From Ignavibacteria bacterium (GTDB lineage Bacteria > Bacteroidota > Ignavibacteria > Tepidaquicellales > Tepidaquicellaceae), in assembly GCA_016788375.1 (NCBI GenBank), contig JAEUSI010000002.1, positions 1 through 64,000 of the forward strand: 64,000 nucleotides of DNA, written 5' to 3'. The notes under the pieces are model-generated. The model was not told the DNA's origin. It did not search any database and saw only the letters and a program-made list of their open reading frames with translations. Both the position numbers and the translations under genes were made by a program. This document shows positions 48,064 through 58,220 of the stretch, piece after piece (position 1 is the first letter of the stretch; each line of letters begins with the position of its first letter).

Positions 48064-49146
48064 TTACTTTTCCAACAATTCAATAAATTCATTAAACAGA
48101 TATTTGCTGTCATTCGGACCTGGTGCTGCTTCAGGATGATACTGAACAGACATTACGGGTTTATTTTTATAGCATATTCCCTCATTGGTATTGTCATAAA
48201 GGTTAGTATGTGTAATATTTAATATCTTTCTGTCAATTGTATCTTCGTCTACGGCAAATCCGTGATTTTGCGAAGTTATTTCAATCGTTTTTTTACCGTG
48301 GTTTTTTACCGGATGATTACCGCCGCGATGGCCGAATTTAAGCTTATAGGTTTTTGCTCCTGATGCAAGGGCAATTATCTGATGTCCCAGACATATACCG
48401 AATACCGGAATGTTTGTTTCAATCAATACTCTTGTATTTTCAATTGCATAAGTTACGGCTTCTGGATCTCCGGGTCCGTTCGACAAAAAAATCCCGTCAG
48501 GCTTGAAATCCAGAATCTCCTTAAATCCGGTTTGCGCATTGAATATTTTCAGTTCTGTATTATACTTTAAAAATTCCCTTATAATATTTTTTTTAATTCC
48601 GAAATCATAAATTGCAATCCGGTATTTCGGATTTTTGGATTTAACGGAATAATTTTTTTCTGTGGTAACATGTTTCACAAGGTCCAGTCCGCTCATACGG
48701 GGCGAATCCTTCAGTCTTTGTATAAGCTTTTTTTCGTTTAATCTGTTTCCGGCAATGAGACCTCTCATTGCGCCTTCGCTTCTGATAATTTTTGTCAGAG
48801 CTCTTGTATCAATTCCGGTTATAGCAGTAACATTGTATGTCTTTAGGTATTCATCAAGAGAATTTTCTCCCGAAAAATTATTCCATTCGTTTTCATAGCT
48901 GCAAGTAATTAATCCCGCAGCCTGAATTTTTACGGATTCAGTATCAGTCTTGTTTGTTCCGTAATTTCCAATGATCGGATTAGTCATGATGACCAGCTGA
49001 CCGTAATATGACGGATCGGTGAGTATTTCCTGATAACCGGTGAGGGAAGTATTAAAGACAACTTCTCCGACAGAAACTCCGTCATTTCCGAATATATATC
49101 CTTCGAAAACTTCGCCGTTTTCTAAAATTAATCTGCCTTTATTCAA
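48064..49146 (-). CDS. carA: carbamoyl-phosphate synthase small subunit
   Basis: A 360-residue subunit. The N-terminal domain has LENGEVFEGYIFG and VFNTSLTGYQEILTDPSY. The class I glutamine amidotransferase domain (about 170-360) has the nucleophile cysteine in FGICLGHQIIALA and the His-Glu pair in QYHPEAAPGP. It delivers ammonia to CarB. No carB is in the window. Confidence 0.95.
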   Translation of the reverse strand: MNKGRLILENGEVFEGYIFGNDGVSVGEVVFNTSLTGYQEILTDPSYYGQLVIMTNPIIGNYGTNKTDTESVKIQAAGLITCSYENEWNNFSGENSLDEYLKTYNVTAITGIDTRALTKIIRSEGAMRGLIAGNRLNEKKLIQRLKDSPRMSGLDLVKHVTTEKNYSVKSKNPKYRIAIYDFGIKKNIIREFLKYNTELKIFNAQTGFKEILDFKPDGIFLSNGPGDPEAVTYAIENTRVLIETNIPVFGICLGHQIIALASGAKTYKLKFGHRGGNHPVKNHGKKTIEITSQNHGFAVDEDTIDRKILNITHTNLYDNTNEGICYKNKPVMSVQYHPEAAPGPNDSKYLFNEFIELLEK

Positions 49147-49163
49147 AAATTTATACGGAAAAA

Positions 49164-50984
49164 TTAATTTTTTAAATACTTATCAAGAAAGTTCAGTTTG
49201 GCTTTAAATACTTTTATCTGATTTGAAACCTTGCTGAATCCGTGACCTTCGTCTTCAAGAAGTATGTATTCTACCGGCTTGTTAAGTTCCTTCAGCTTTC
49301 CGACTATCTGCTCGGATTCGGCTTCTACTACTCTCGGATCATTTTTACCCTGAACTACCAGCAACGGGCAGGAAATTTTTTCTACAAAATTAATGGGTGA
49401 TCTCTCGAATAATAAATCCTTGTCGGTTTCAGCATTGCCAACCAGCATGTTTGTTCCTTCCTTCCAGTGTTCAGGAACGGATTTAAGAAAAGTAAATAAA
49501 TTTGACGGACCGAATATATCTACAGCGCACCTCCATATTTCCGGAGCTTTTGTAATGCAGGTCAGACACATAAATCCGCCGAAGCTTCCTCCGACAACGG
49601 CAATTTTTTTAGGGTCAACATAACCTGATTTTTTCAGAAAATCCACGCTTCCTATTACGTCTTTAAATTCTGCACCTCCCCAGTCCCTGTATATTTTCTT
49701 CTGAAAGGATTTTCCGTATCCTGTACTTCCCCGGAAATTCGGGGCAATGACAATATATCCCGAATTTGTCATAACCTGTATATATTTGCTGAAGTGATGC
49801 ATTTCCTGATATTCGGGACCTCCGTGAGGCCAGACAACAGCAGGATTTTTTCCGTCTTTTTTAAGATATTCCGGAATATAAAGCAATGCATGAATCTTTA
49901 GTCCGTCGAAACTTTTATAGAAAACGTCTTTCGGTTTTGTAAGCCCCTTTTTTGATACTCCTCCGACAAATGCGTCGGTGATCTGTTTTTCGGTTTCTTT
50001 TTTCAGATCATAAACAAATATATCTCCCGGATTCAGAGGACCGTCGCAAAGATATACCAGTTTTTTGTCGTCGTTTGTAAATTTTATAGAATAATAATTT
50101 GCCTTCGGAATTCGCAGTTTCTTCACTGCGCCGGTTTTCAGATTTTTTAATTTTGGAAGATTGCTTCCGTTTACATTCACTGTCCAAAGAAGATATTTCT
50201 GGTCATGGGAAAGCACATAACCGGTTATATCCCAGTTTTCCTTTATTATCCAGTGGGATTTTTTCTTTTTAATATCATAAAACTTTATCCCTTTAAACTC
50301 TCTTCCTTCGTCAGACAAATAATAAAAACCGCTGCTTTTTTTGTCAAATTCAGTTCCCGCATTAAAAACATTTTCCTTAATATCATGCCCGGTTATATTT
50401 TCAAATGTATTTTTCTCCTTATCATAAAGAAGTATATCCGTGTTTATATTTCCGTAAAACTTGACAAATGTAATGTATCTTTCATTTCCGCTCCATGATT
50501 CAGACTGAGTGGGATATGTATCATCAAATTCCTTCAGAAGAATATTCTCGTTTGTCTTCAGGTTTTTTATATATGTATCAAAATTATACTTCAGTCTTTT
50601 GTTCGTTGTAAACAGAAACTTATCACCTTTTTTATTGAATGCATGAAAATAACACTGTGAGTCTTCAAATCCTTCGGTAAGACAGGTAACATCACCGCCG
50701 TCTTCCGGCATCTTATAAATCATCATGTTTTCGTTTCCGTTCTTATCACTCAGAAAAAGCAGCTCTTTCGTTTTCGGGGAATGATAAATACCCTTGATGG
50801 ATTCTTCCCATGTAGAAAGCTGACTCGTCCAGCCGCCATTTACAGGTATTGACCAGATCTGAGGTGTACCGGTTGTATTAATTATATAAAATATATTTTT
50901 ACTGTTTTTGGATAATGTTAACCCGCTGATTGTTCGGATAGAAAAAAACTTTTCAACCGGATACTTGTTCGGCTTGTTTTTCAA
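49164..50984 (-). CDS. prolyl oligopeptidase-family (S9) peptidase
   Basis: A 606-residue cytoplasmic protein with no signal peptide. The N-terminal beta-propeller (1-350) is followed by an alpha/beta-hydrolase domain with nucleophile serine in VVGGSFGGFMCL, an acid in QGKNDPRV and a histidine in DEGHGFSK. This layout is that of acylaminoacyl-peptidase/DPP-like S9C enzymes, which trim short peptides. It lies 18 bases upstream of carA on the same strand. Confidence 0.88.
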   Translation of the reverse strand: MKNKPNKYPVEKFFSIRTISGLTLSKNSKNIFYIINTTGTPQIWSIPVNGGWTSQLSTWEESIKGIYHSPKTKELLFLSDKNGNENMMIYKMPEDGGDVTCLTEGFEDSQCYFHAFNKKGDKFLFTTNKRLKYNFDTYIKNLKTNENILLKEFDDTYPTQSESWSGNERYITFVKFYGNINTDILLYDKEKNTFENITGHDIKENVFNAGTEFDKKSSGFYYLSDEGREFKGIKFYDIKKKKSHWIIKENWDITGYVLSHDQKYLLWTVNVNGSNLPKLKNLKTGAVKKLRIPKANYYSIKFTNDDKKLVYLCDGPLNPGDIFVYDLKKETEKQITDAFVGGVSKKGLTKPKDVFYKSFDGLKIHALLYIPEYLKKDGKNPAVVWPHGGPEYQEMHHFSKYIQVMTNSGYIVIAPNFRGSTGYGKSFQKKIYRDWGGAEFKDVIGSVDFLKKSGYVDPKKIAVVGGSFGGFMCLTCITKAPEIWRCAVDIFGPSNLFTFLKSVPEHWKEGTNMLVGNAETDKDLLFERSPINFVEKISCPLLVVQGKNDPRVVEAESEQIVGKLKELNKPVEYILLEDEGHGFSKVSNQIKVFKAKLNFLDKYLKN

Positions 50985-51215
50985 AACTGAATTTTAATTG
51001 AATTTATAAATATTTTAATTCAAGATAACCTTTTTTAAAAACAATTTTTAGTCTAATAAGCCGATTAATATTAGAAACTATGATTCTTATATTTGTAATT
51101 TGAATCGTCTGATTCAGCAGATTAATACGGAATAATTAAAAGCAGACTTTTTCACTGTGTAATTTAAAATGCAAATTTCCCAAGTATTTGAAGAATCTTT
51201 AAAATAAATATTTTG

Positions 51216-51258
51216 AAAAATACTTATTTATTACTAACATATTTATATAAGTATTTTT
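51216..51258. promoter_or_regulatory. 12-base inverted repeat before GH57 gene
   Basis: AAAAATACTTAT (51216-51227) and ATAAGTATTTTT (51247-51258) are perfect complements around a 19-base spacer, ending 20 bases before the start codon. A related AAGTATTT lies at 51182. It may be an operator for the alpha-glucan genes or form an RNA hairpin at the translation start. Confidence 0.45.
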
Positions 51259-51278
51259 AGTTTGTAATAAACAGAAAA

Positions 51279-52805
51279 TTGAACGAAAAAATATTCTTAT
51301 GCATTCACGGCCATTTTTATCAGCCGCCGAGAGAAAACGCATGGACAAATGAAATTGAAACTCAGCCCTCAGCTGCGCCGTTCCACGACTGGAATGAAAG
51401 AATTTTGCAGGAGTGCTATAAACCCAACAGTGAAGCCGTTATAGTTGATAAACACGATAATGTTATCAACAGAGTAAATAATTACGAGTATTTAAATTTT
51501 AATTTCGGTCCTTCCTTGCTGCACTGGATTAAATCCAAGCATCCGGTAACTTACGGTAAAATTACGGAAGCAGACAGAATCAGCTGCGAGCTTAACGGCG
51601 GGCATGGCAATGCAATAGCAATGATTTACAGTCACATGATAATGCCTCTTGCAAACAGAAATGACAAGATTACTCAAATCAGATGGGGTCTTTCGGATTT
51701 CAGTTATCATTTCCGCAGGGAAGCCGAAGGAATATGGCTTCCTGAAACTGCCTGCAATAATGACACGCTTGAAGCATTGATAGATGAAGGTGTAAAATTT
51801 ACAATACTCGATCCCTCTCAGGCTCAGTCTGTCAGAAAAATTAATTCCGGGGAATGGTCAGACGTTTCAGAGGGAAATATTGATTCGGGAATTCCTTACA
51901 GATATTTCTCCGAATCAAATCCGTTGGAATTCATTGACATTTTTTTTTATGACGGTCCTCTTTCAAAGAATATTGCATTTGATGATCATATTTACAGTGC
52001 CGATAAACTTCTCAGCAGAATCCGGCTTGTTAAGGCTGATGAATCAAGGGAAAACAGCCTGATAAGTGTTGCCGTTGACGGAGAGACATTCGGACATCAC
52101 AAAAGATACACCGAAAGGACATTGTCTTTTTTATTTTCCGAACTTATTCCTTCATCTGAGTATCAGACAATAAATTTCGGAACATATCTGTCTGAAAACA
52201 TTCCCGAATATGAGGTAAGGATCAAAGACGGAGTTAACGGCGAAGGTACTTCATGGAGCTGCGTTCACGGAGTTTCCAGATGGAAGGATAACTGCGGATG
52301 CGGCAGAGAAGAAGGCACATCTCAGGAATGGAGGAAAACTCTGAGAGAATCTCTGAATTTTCTCAGAGATGAGCTGGCAGGATTCTTTGAAGAGAGCGGC
52401 GGCAGTTTACTGAAGGATGTTTGGGAATCAAGAAATGATTATATTTATCTGATCCGGGAAGATTCCTATGACCGTTACAATGAAAATAAGAATAAGTTTT
52501 TCAAAAAACATTCTAAACGTAAACTTACAGAACCTGAAACAGAATTCTGCCTGAAAATTCTGGAAATGCAGAAATATTCCATGCTTATGTTTACAAGCTG
52601 CGGATGGTTTTTTTCGGATATATCGGGAATCGAAACCATTCAGATACTTGAATATGCAGCCAGGGCAATTGAAATTTATCATGAGCTTTCGGGCAAAAAC
52701 ATTGAGGAAAAATTTCTGGAGATGATTTCTGAAGCAAAAAGTAATTCAGATGATTTCCCGGACGGAAGAGATTTGTATCTGAATAAAGTAAAGAAGCCCT
52801 ATTAA
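51279..52805 (+). CDS. GH57-family glycoside hydrolase/transferase
   Basis: A 508-residue enzyme started at TTG. FLCIHGHFYQPPRENAW is GH57 motif 1 (HxHxPP-like). GIWLPETACN carries the likely nucleophile E156, and ISVAVDGETFGHHKRY carries D267, the likely acid/base. GH57 enzymes act on alpha-glucans (amylase, branching, 4-alpha-glucanotransferase). The type here resembles the DUF3536-linked group of unknown exact activity but is shorter. malQ follows at 159 bases, so glycogen or maltodextrin metabolism is likely. Confidence 0.85.
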   Translation: MNEKIFLCIHGHFYQPPRENAWTNEIETQPSAAPFHDWNERILQECYKPNSEAVIVDKHDNVINRVNNYEYLNFNFGPSLLHWIKSKHPVTYGKITEADRISCELNGGHGNAIAMIYSHMIMPLANRNDKITQIRWGLSDFSYHFRREAEGIWLPETACNNDTLEALIDEGVKFTILDPSQAQSVRKINSGEWSDVSEGNIDSGIPYRYFSESNPLEFIDIFFYDGPLSKNIAFDDHIYSADKLLSRIRLVKADESRENSLISVAVDGETFGHHKRYTERTLSFLFSELIPSSEYQTINFGTYLSENIPEYEVRIKDGVNGEGTSWSCVHGVSRWKDNCGCGREEGTSQEWRKTLRESLNFLRDELAGFFEESGGSLLKDVWESRNDYIYLIREDSYDRYNENKNKFFKKHSKRKLTEPETEFCLKILEMQKYSMLMFTSCGWFFSDISGIETIQILEYAARAIEIYHELSGKNIEEKFLEMISEAKSNSDDFPDGRDLYLNKVKKPY

Positions 52806-52918
52806 GTTTTTGATAAATACATTAAGATAAAAAATGTTTTAAATCCGGGCATGAAAACTTTGCAATCATTTCTCTGACTGCAAAATAGTTTCAGAAAATT
52901 ATATCAGGAATTAATTAA

Positions 52919-52940
52919 GCGCAGCGGTTTATTCCGCGCC
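52919..52940 (+). promoter_or_regulatory. GC-rich hairpin before malQ
   Basis: GCGCAGCGG and CCGCGCC can pair around TTTATT in an AT-rich gap, 25 bases before the malQ start. No T tract follows, so it is not a normal terminator. It may hold the mRNA leader. Confidence 0.35.
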
Positions 52941-52964
52941 ATTTAAATTATTACTTCTAATACT

Positions 52965-54791
52965 TTGAATCTAAACCTTTTTTTAAACTCACATACATCC
53001 TCAAAATGGAAGCGAATCGGAATTCAGAAACGGGCGGGTGTGGCATTACCGCTTTTTTCAGTGTATTCAAAAAGCAGCATCGGATCAGGTGAAATTCCAG
53101 ATATCAGACTTTTAATAGACTGGTGCAGACTGACGGGAAATTCGATGATTCAGCTGCTGCCTCTGAATGAACTCGGTAATGATAATGCTCCTTATAATTC
53201 TGTCAGTTCCTTTGCAATTGAACCGATGTATATTTCTCTGAGAAAGCTTAAAGATGCGGATCTCAGACCGTTTCGATCCGAACTGAAAATACTCAAAAAT
53301 GATTTTCCGGCTGGTACTGATATGGTTAATTATGACGTCAGAAAAGAGAAGAAGATTCTTTTAAAAAAAATATTTTCTTCGACAGATATAAATAATTGCA
53401 AAAAATTTAAGGAATACTTTAACATGAATTTTCACTGGTTAAAGTATTACTGCCTGTTCAGGATTCTAACAGATTTGTACAATAATGCTTCCTGGGAAGA
53501 ATGGGATTTAAAGCATAAATACATCGCTCCTTTTACTTCGGAAAAACTGCTGATAAAATATAAAGATGAAGTGAATTTTCTGTGCTGGATTCAGTGGCAG
53601 CTTTATGAGCAGCTGCTTTCAGTTAAGAGATATGCAAAGAAAAACAAAGTTCTTCTGATGGGCGATATACCTTTTCTTACGTCAAGAAACAGTGCCGATG
53701 TATGGGCATATAAAAATTATTTTAAACTGCAGCTGTCTTCAGGCGCACCGCCTGACATGTATTTTTCAAAAGGTCAGAGATGGGGAATGCCTCCGTACAA
53801 CTGGGATAATATTGTTGCAGACAAATATGGTTATATTAAACAAAAGCTGAAGTATGCAGAGAATTTTTATGACATGTACAGGATAGATCACTTTGTAGGA
53901 TTATTCAGATTATGGACTATAGATCTCAAAACACCTTTGGAAGAAGGCGGGATGAAGGGAATGTTTGATCCTCCCGAAGAAAGTTACTGGGAAGAGCATG
54001 GAAAGATTTTATTAAAGGTAATGATTGATAGTTCATCAATGCTTCCGTGTGCCGAAGATCTGGGAACGGTTCCTTATTGTTCTGATAAAGTACTGAAAGA
54101 ATTCGGAATTACGGGTATGGATGTTCAGAGATGGCAGAAGAACAACATTGACGGTTTCACAGAACCCGAAAAGTACAGAATCAATTCTGTCGCAACAATT
54201 TCCACACATGATTCATCTTCGTTTCCGTCCTGGTGGGAAAATGAAGCAGGTACTACAGATGAAGTGCTTTTCAGGAAGATATTTGAAAAATACAATCTTT
54301 CTGCAGATAAATATGATGAACTGAAAAGACTCCTTTTTGATACGGGTTCTTTAAGGGGGGGAAGATTGAAATGGAAAGAAGAGATTAAAGACATAAATAT
54401 TCTGCTGAACATACTTGGATTGAGTTATAATGATGCGGAAGAAATAATCGAACTTTACAGTTCAGCGTACAATGAAAAGAAAAATTTTCTTAAGTATCTT
54501 GGCACTGAAATTAAGAACGGACAAAGAGCAACGGCGGATTTGATTAAAATCAATCTTGAAAAAATCAGTTCTGCATCATCCGTATTCTGCATACAGCTCT
54601 TAACCGAGTTTCTTTATCTTGACGGGAATATTCTGGAAAGGTTTAAAAGGAGTGATTACAGGTTCAATTTCCCCGGAACCGTACATAAACAAAACTGGTC
54701 TATTGTAATGCCTGTTTCGCTTGAAGAGTTAAATTTAATGGAAACAAACAATTCAATAAAAGAAATAAATCTTAAATCGGGGAGAATTTAA
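52965..54791 (+). CDS. malQ: 4-alpha-glucanotransferase (amylomaltase)
   Basis: A 608-residue GH77 enzyme started at TTG. GVALPLFSVYSKSSIGSGEI and IQLLPLNELGNDNAPYNSVSSFAI are N-terminal signatures. The nucleophile aspartate is in MYRIDHFVGLFRLW, the acid glutamate in CAEDLGTVP, and the stabilising aspartate in TISTHDSSSFPSWW. It transfers maltosyl units between alpha-glucans. Its end overlaps the convergent sterol-desaturase gene by four bases. Confidence 0.92.
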   Translation: MNLNLFLNSHTSSKWKRIGIQKRAGVALPLFSVYSKSSIGSGEIPDIRLLIDWCRLTGNSMIQLLPLNELGNDNAPYNSVSSFAIEPMYISLRKLKDADLRPFRSELKILKNDFPAGTDMVNYDVRKEKKILLKKIFSSTDINNCKKFKEYFNMNFHWLKYYCLFRILTDLYNNASWEEWDLKHKYIAPFTSEKLLIKYKDEVNFLCWIQWQLYEQLLSVKRYAKKNKVLLMGDIPFLTSRNSADVWAYKNYFKLQLSSGAPPDMYFSKGQRWGMPPYNWDNIVADKYGYIKQKLKYAENFYDMYRIDHFVGLFRLWTIDLKTPLEEGGMKGMFDPPEESYWEEHGKILLKVMIDSSSMLPCAEDLGTVPYCSDKVLKEFGITGMDVQRWQKNNIDGFTEPEKYRINSVATISTHDSSSFPSWWENEAGTTDEVLFRKIFEKYNLSADKYDELKRLLFDTGSLRGGRLKWKEEIKDINILLNILGLSYNDAEEIIELYSSAYNEKKNFLKYLGTEIKNGQRATADLIKINLEKISSASSVFCIQLLTEFLYLDGNILERFKRSDYRFNFPGTVHKQNWSIVMPVSLEELNLMETNNSIKEINLKSGRI

Positions 54792-55639
54792 TTCCGGAAT
54801 TTTCTGAAAGCAAAAATATGCTGCCTGATATAGCTTACAATATCTTTATAAATCACAGTCAGGAAATGACTCTTTTCAAAATCACCTTCGGATAAAGGAT
54901 AGTCAGGTGTATCACTCAGACCAAACTGCTTAGGTTTTCTGATTTCGGGATCCGGAAGAAAAGCTGTGCCGAATAACCAGTCCCAGACGGCAAATTTTGT
55001 CGAATAGTTATTCTGAAACTCTCTTCCTCCGTCATCAGAATGATGCCAGCGGTGCATTTCCGGTCCGTTAATGAAATACTGAAGTCTGCCGAGTCTTATA
55101 TCAATATTTGAATGAATAAACATTCCCCAGACAGCGCTTATCATTCCCTTGTAAATCGCAACTTCAGGCGCAGCACCGAGCAGAATAATCGGAGCAAATT
55201 CAACAGACTGATTGATTAATATTTCTAGTGAATGGGATCTTGCGCCGGAAAGCCAGTCGACTGTTTTCGGAGAATGATGTGCTTCATGAGTCCGCCAGAG
55301 AATTTTATTGTTATGCTGCCATCTGTGAAACCAGTATATATAAAAATCATGAGTGATTACAAAAAACAATACCTGGAACCAGACCGGCCAGTTTCCTATC
55401 AAACTGTAACGGTAGAGATCTGTATTGAATTTTATCCAGTCCAGCAGTCCGAAGATTACAAGACCAAGCACATAACTCTGAACAATGGAATACATTACAA
55501 TATCATTGAAAAATCCTTCGCGGAAAATTTTCTGTCCCTTAGTATAGGGATAATATTTTTCCAGAAGAATCATCAGCAATGCGGAAAATGAAATTATTAT
55601 GAGAGACCAGATCTGTAATGACATATACAAAAATAACAA
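54788..55639 (-). CDS. sterol desaturase/fatty acid hydroxylase-family protein
   Basis: A 283-residue membrane protein with di-iron histidine boxes HDFYIYWFHRWQH, HEAHHSPKTVDWL and MHRWHHSDDGG, plus the family's W-D-x-L-F-G-T-x-F end. About five membrane helices precede and surround the boxes. Relatives include sterol C5/C4 oxidases and alkylglycerol monooxygenase. The bacterial substrate is unknown. Confidence 0.85.
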   Translation of the reverse strand: MLFLYMSLQIWSLIIISFSALLMILLEKYYPYTKGQKIFREGFFNDIVMYSIVQSYVLGLVIFGLLDWIKFNTDLYRYSLIGNWPVWFQVLFFVITHDFYIYWFHRWQHNNKILWRTHEAHHSPKTVDWLSGARSHSLEILINQSVEFAPIILLGAAPEVAIYKGMISAVWGMFIHSNIDIRLGRLQYFINGPEMHRWHHSDDGGREFQNNYSTKFAVWDWLFGTAFLPDPEIRKPKQFGLSDTPDYPLSEGDFEKSHFLTVIYKDIVSYIRQHIFAFRKFRN

Positions 55640-55812
55640 TACAGATTATGGAGTGAAATGGAAATATTTATTATCATTAAATAAACTGCATCAGACAAGC
55701 AAACAGAATTAATATAATGATAATGATACTGCAAATACGTTATTCAGATTTGAATGAAATGTACTGTATTAACAATAATTTCTGTTCAGGCAAAAAGGTA
55801 TCAAGTGCTTAT

Positions 55813-56682
55813 TCAAACTCTTCTGAGTTTTTTTCTGGAATTCATTTCGCTTTCATAGACTTTTTTCACTCCGTCTCCCAGAGATAATTCGATATCCCTA
55901 ATATTTTCAACGAGTCTCTTAAAACCGTTCACTTCAACCGAAGCTGCCTGATCGGTTCCCCACATAGCCCTGTCAAGAGTAATATGTCTCTCGACAAATG
56001 AAGCACCTAGAGCAACAGCAGCCCAGGTCGGTGCAAGTCCGGTTTCATGTCCCGAATATCCGACAGGAATTTCAGGGAAATGTTTCTTTAAAGTATGAAT
56101 TACTCTTAAATTAAGTTCTTCAGGTTTGCACGGATATGATGAAGTCGAATGCGCAATAAGAATATTTTTGCGGCCAGTTACAGAAACAGCATCTTTTATT
56201 TCTTCCAGTGTGGACATTCCGGTAGAAATAATCACGGGTTTGCCGGTTGAAATTTTCTTCCTGAGCAAATTGTGATCAGTCAGTGATGCTGAAGCGGCTT
56301 TATAAATCTGAGGATCAAACTGTTCAATAAAATCCACTGACTCTTCATCCCAGCAGGAAGCAAGCCACATGATCCCGAGCTTTTTACAGTATCTGTCAAT
56401 TTCCGAATAATCTTCGAGACTGAGTTCGACTTTTTTCCTGTATTCTAAATAAGTAATTCTGCCCCAGGGAGTATCCCGTTCAATATTCCACTGATCCCTG
56501 GGTACACAGAGTTCGGGAGTTCTCTTCTGAAATTTTACAGCATCGCAACCAGCAGTGAATGCTCCTTTTATCAGCTTCTTTGCAAGCTTAAGAGAACCGT
56601 TATGATTAATCCCTATTTCCGCAATTACAAAAACACTTTCACCATCACCGATAAATCTGTTTCCGATTTTTAATTTTGCCAT
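55813..56682 (-). CDS. NeuB-family (sialic acid/nonulosonate synthase-like) protein
   Basis: A 289-residue TIM-barrel enzyme. VIAEIGINHNGSLKLAKKLI, DAVKFQKRTPE, SCWDEESVDF, ISTGMSTLEEI, and GYSGHETGLAP with VERHITLDRAMWGTDQ are NeuB catalytic-barrel signatures, including the metal histidines. The C-terminal antifreeze-like (SAF) domain of full NeuB (about 345 residues) is absent. It probably condenses PEP with an aldehyde sugar. Neighbours suggest a surface-sugar pathway. Confidence 0.85.
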   Translation of the reverse strand: MAKLKIGNRFIGDGESVFVIAEIGINHNGSLKLAKKLIKGAFTAGCDAVKFQKRTPELCVPRDQWNIERDTPWGRITYLEYRKKVELSLEDYSEIDRYCKKLGIMWLASCWDEESVDFIEQFDPQIYKAASASLTDHNLLRKKISTGKPVIISTGMSTLEEIKDAVSVTGRKNILIAHSTSSYPCKPEELNLRVIHTLKKHFPEIPVGYSGHETGLAPTWAAVALGASFVERHITLDRAMWGTDQAASVEVNGFKRLVENIRDIELSLGDGVKKVYESEMNSRKKLRRV

Positions 56683-56814
56683 AATAGTAAATTATTATTT
56701 CTGCAACTTAACAAATTTAGTTTATAAATTCATTAAAGAATTTATAAATAATTAAAATAATTTTTGAAATACCGGTTATTAAAAGTTATAGCTTTCTCTC
56801 CTCAGAAAAATAAT

Positions 56815-58149
56815 TCAAAGCTGTTTAGGTTTAATATTAAAATTTCCCGTCTTTCTGAATACGGGCTCTACAGGATCACCTTTAAGATTCGATTTTACAT
56901 TTTTATCATTAACAGCCTTTTTCAGCAAAGGAAGAATTGTTTCATAACATTTCAGTGTATAATCAACATCATTATCCGAATGTGAGAAACACATATTGTG
57001 AAAACCACCCCAAAGAATTCCGTTCCTAATCATTTCCTGCTGAACGAATGACTTCATCTCTAGCGGATTTCCGGCAGCAGCATCGAATGTTACTATCGTT
57101 CTGCAGTTATAACCGGAACATTTTGTATAATCCATATTCAGTGATTCAGCAATTCTGTTGTATCCGTCTTTTAACTTTTTTCCCTGTGAAGATAAATATT
57201 GCGGAACATTTTTATCCGTAATTTCATCTATAGTCGCCATTGCTGCCGCCATTGAAAGCGCTTCACCGCCGAAAGTTGTAAAAAAGAATACATCTTTGTC
57301 AAAGAGATTCATTATGTCTTTTCTTCCGGTTATGACAGAAATCGGCATTCCGTTAGCAACAGCTTTGGAATAACATGCCAGGTCAGGCGTTACACCGAAA
57401 AATTCCTGCGCGCCTCCCGAAGCAATTCTGAATCCTGTCCACATTTCGTCAAAAATCAGCAGAGTGCCGTTTTTATGACAAACATTTTTTAACTCATGCA
57501 GAAAATCATTTTTTTGCTCTTCAAAAACAAACGGCTCAAGTATCACGCATGCTGTATCCGTATCAAGCGACTGAATAACAGATTCAATATCATTGTAATT
57601 AAAAGTAAACGTCAGATCTTTTACTGCGTGAGGTATGCCGGCATCTCTGTCAGTAACTCCAATATACCAGTCATGCCATCCGTGATATCCGCAGCAAAGA
57701 ACCTTGTTTCTCTTTGTAAAAGCTCTTGAAACCCTGACTGCGGCTGTTGTCACATCACAGCCGGTTTTAGAAAACCTGACCGATTCTGCATTTGGAACTA
57801 TACTTCTGATTTTTTCGGAGAGCTCGACTTCGAGAGGATGCATAAGAGAAAAAGTAATTCCTTCCTCAAGCTGCTTTCTTACTGCATTATCAACTTTATC
57901 ATAACAGTAACCCAGCACAACAGGTCCAATCCCCATATTGAAATCCAGAAATTCGTTTCCATCGACATCCCAGACATGTGATCCTTTTCCTTTTTTCAGA
58001 TATTTAGGCGCAATTCCTTTTATCCATTGTGTCGGTCCTTTAGCTAAAGTCTGAGTATGCGCCGGAATTAATCCCTGAGATCTTTCAAAGAGCTTATCTG
58101 ATTCACTGATTACCGGGAAGTTCTGATTCATCTTAACTTTATTCCGCAT
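56815..58149 (-). CDS. class III PLP aminotransferase (GSA-aminomutase-like)
   Basis: A 444-residue enzyme. VWDVDGNEFLDFNMGIGPVVLGY, VRFSKTGCDVTTAAVRVSRAFT, LLIFDEMWTGFRIASGGAQE and the PLP lysine in CYSKAVANGMP are signatures of the glutamate-1-semialdehyde 2,1-aminomutase-like branch. In the sugar context here (with a NeuB-like synthase and a transketolase half) it more likely transaminates a sugar or sugar acid than makes 5-aminolevulinate, but this is inference. Confidence 0.82.
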   Translation of the reverse strand: MRNKVKMNQNFPVISESDKLFERSQGLIPAHTQTLAKGPTQWIKGIAPKYLKKGKGSHVWDVDGNEFLDFNMGIGPVVLGYCYDKVDNAVRKQLEEGITFSLMHPLEVELSEKIRSIVPNAESVRFSKTGCDVTTAAVRVSRAFTKRNKVLCCGYHGWHDWYIGVTDRDAGIPHAVKDLTFTFNYNDIESVIQSLDTDTACVILEPFVFEEQKNDFLHELKNVCHKNGTLLIFDEMWTGFRIASGGAQEFFGVTPDLACYSKAVANGMPISVITGRKDIMNLFDKDVFFFTTFGGEALSMAAAMATIDEITDKNVPQYLSSQGKKLKDGYNRIAESLNMDYTKCSGYNCRTIVTFDAAAGNPLEMKSFVQQEMIRNGILWGGFHNMCFSHSDNDVDYTLKCYETILPLLKKAVNDKNVKSNLKGDPVEPVFRKTGNFNIKPKQL

Positions 58150-58220
58150 AAAATTATTTTTAACTGTTTGTATTGAAAATATAAATATATAAAAAATCCG
58201 GACTGAAATATTATCCGGAG

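Noticed and set aside
50985-51278. Missed small gene between the S9 peptidase and GH57 genes
   Set aside because: No frame with a start, coding bias or homology was seen; only the inverted repeat stands out.
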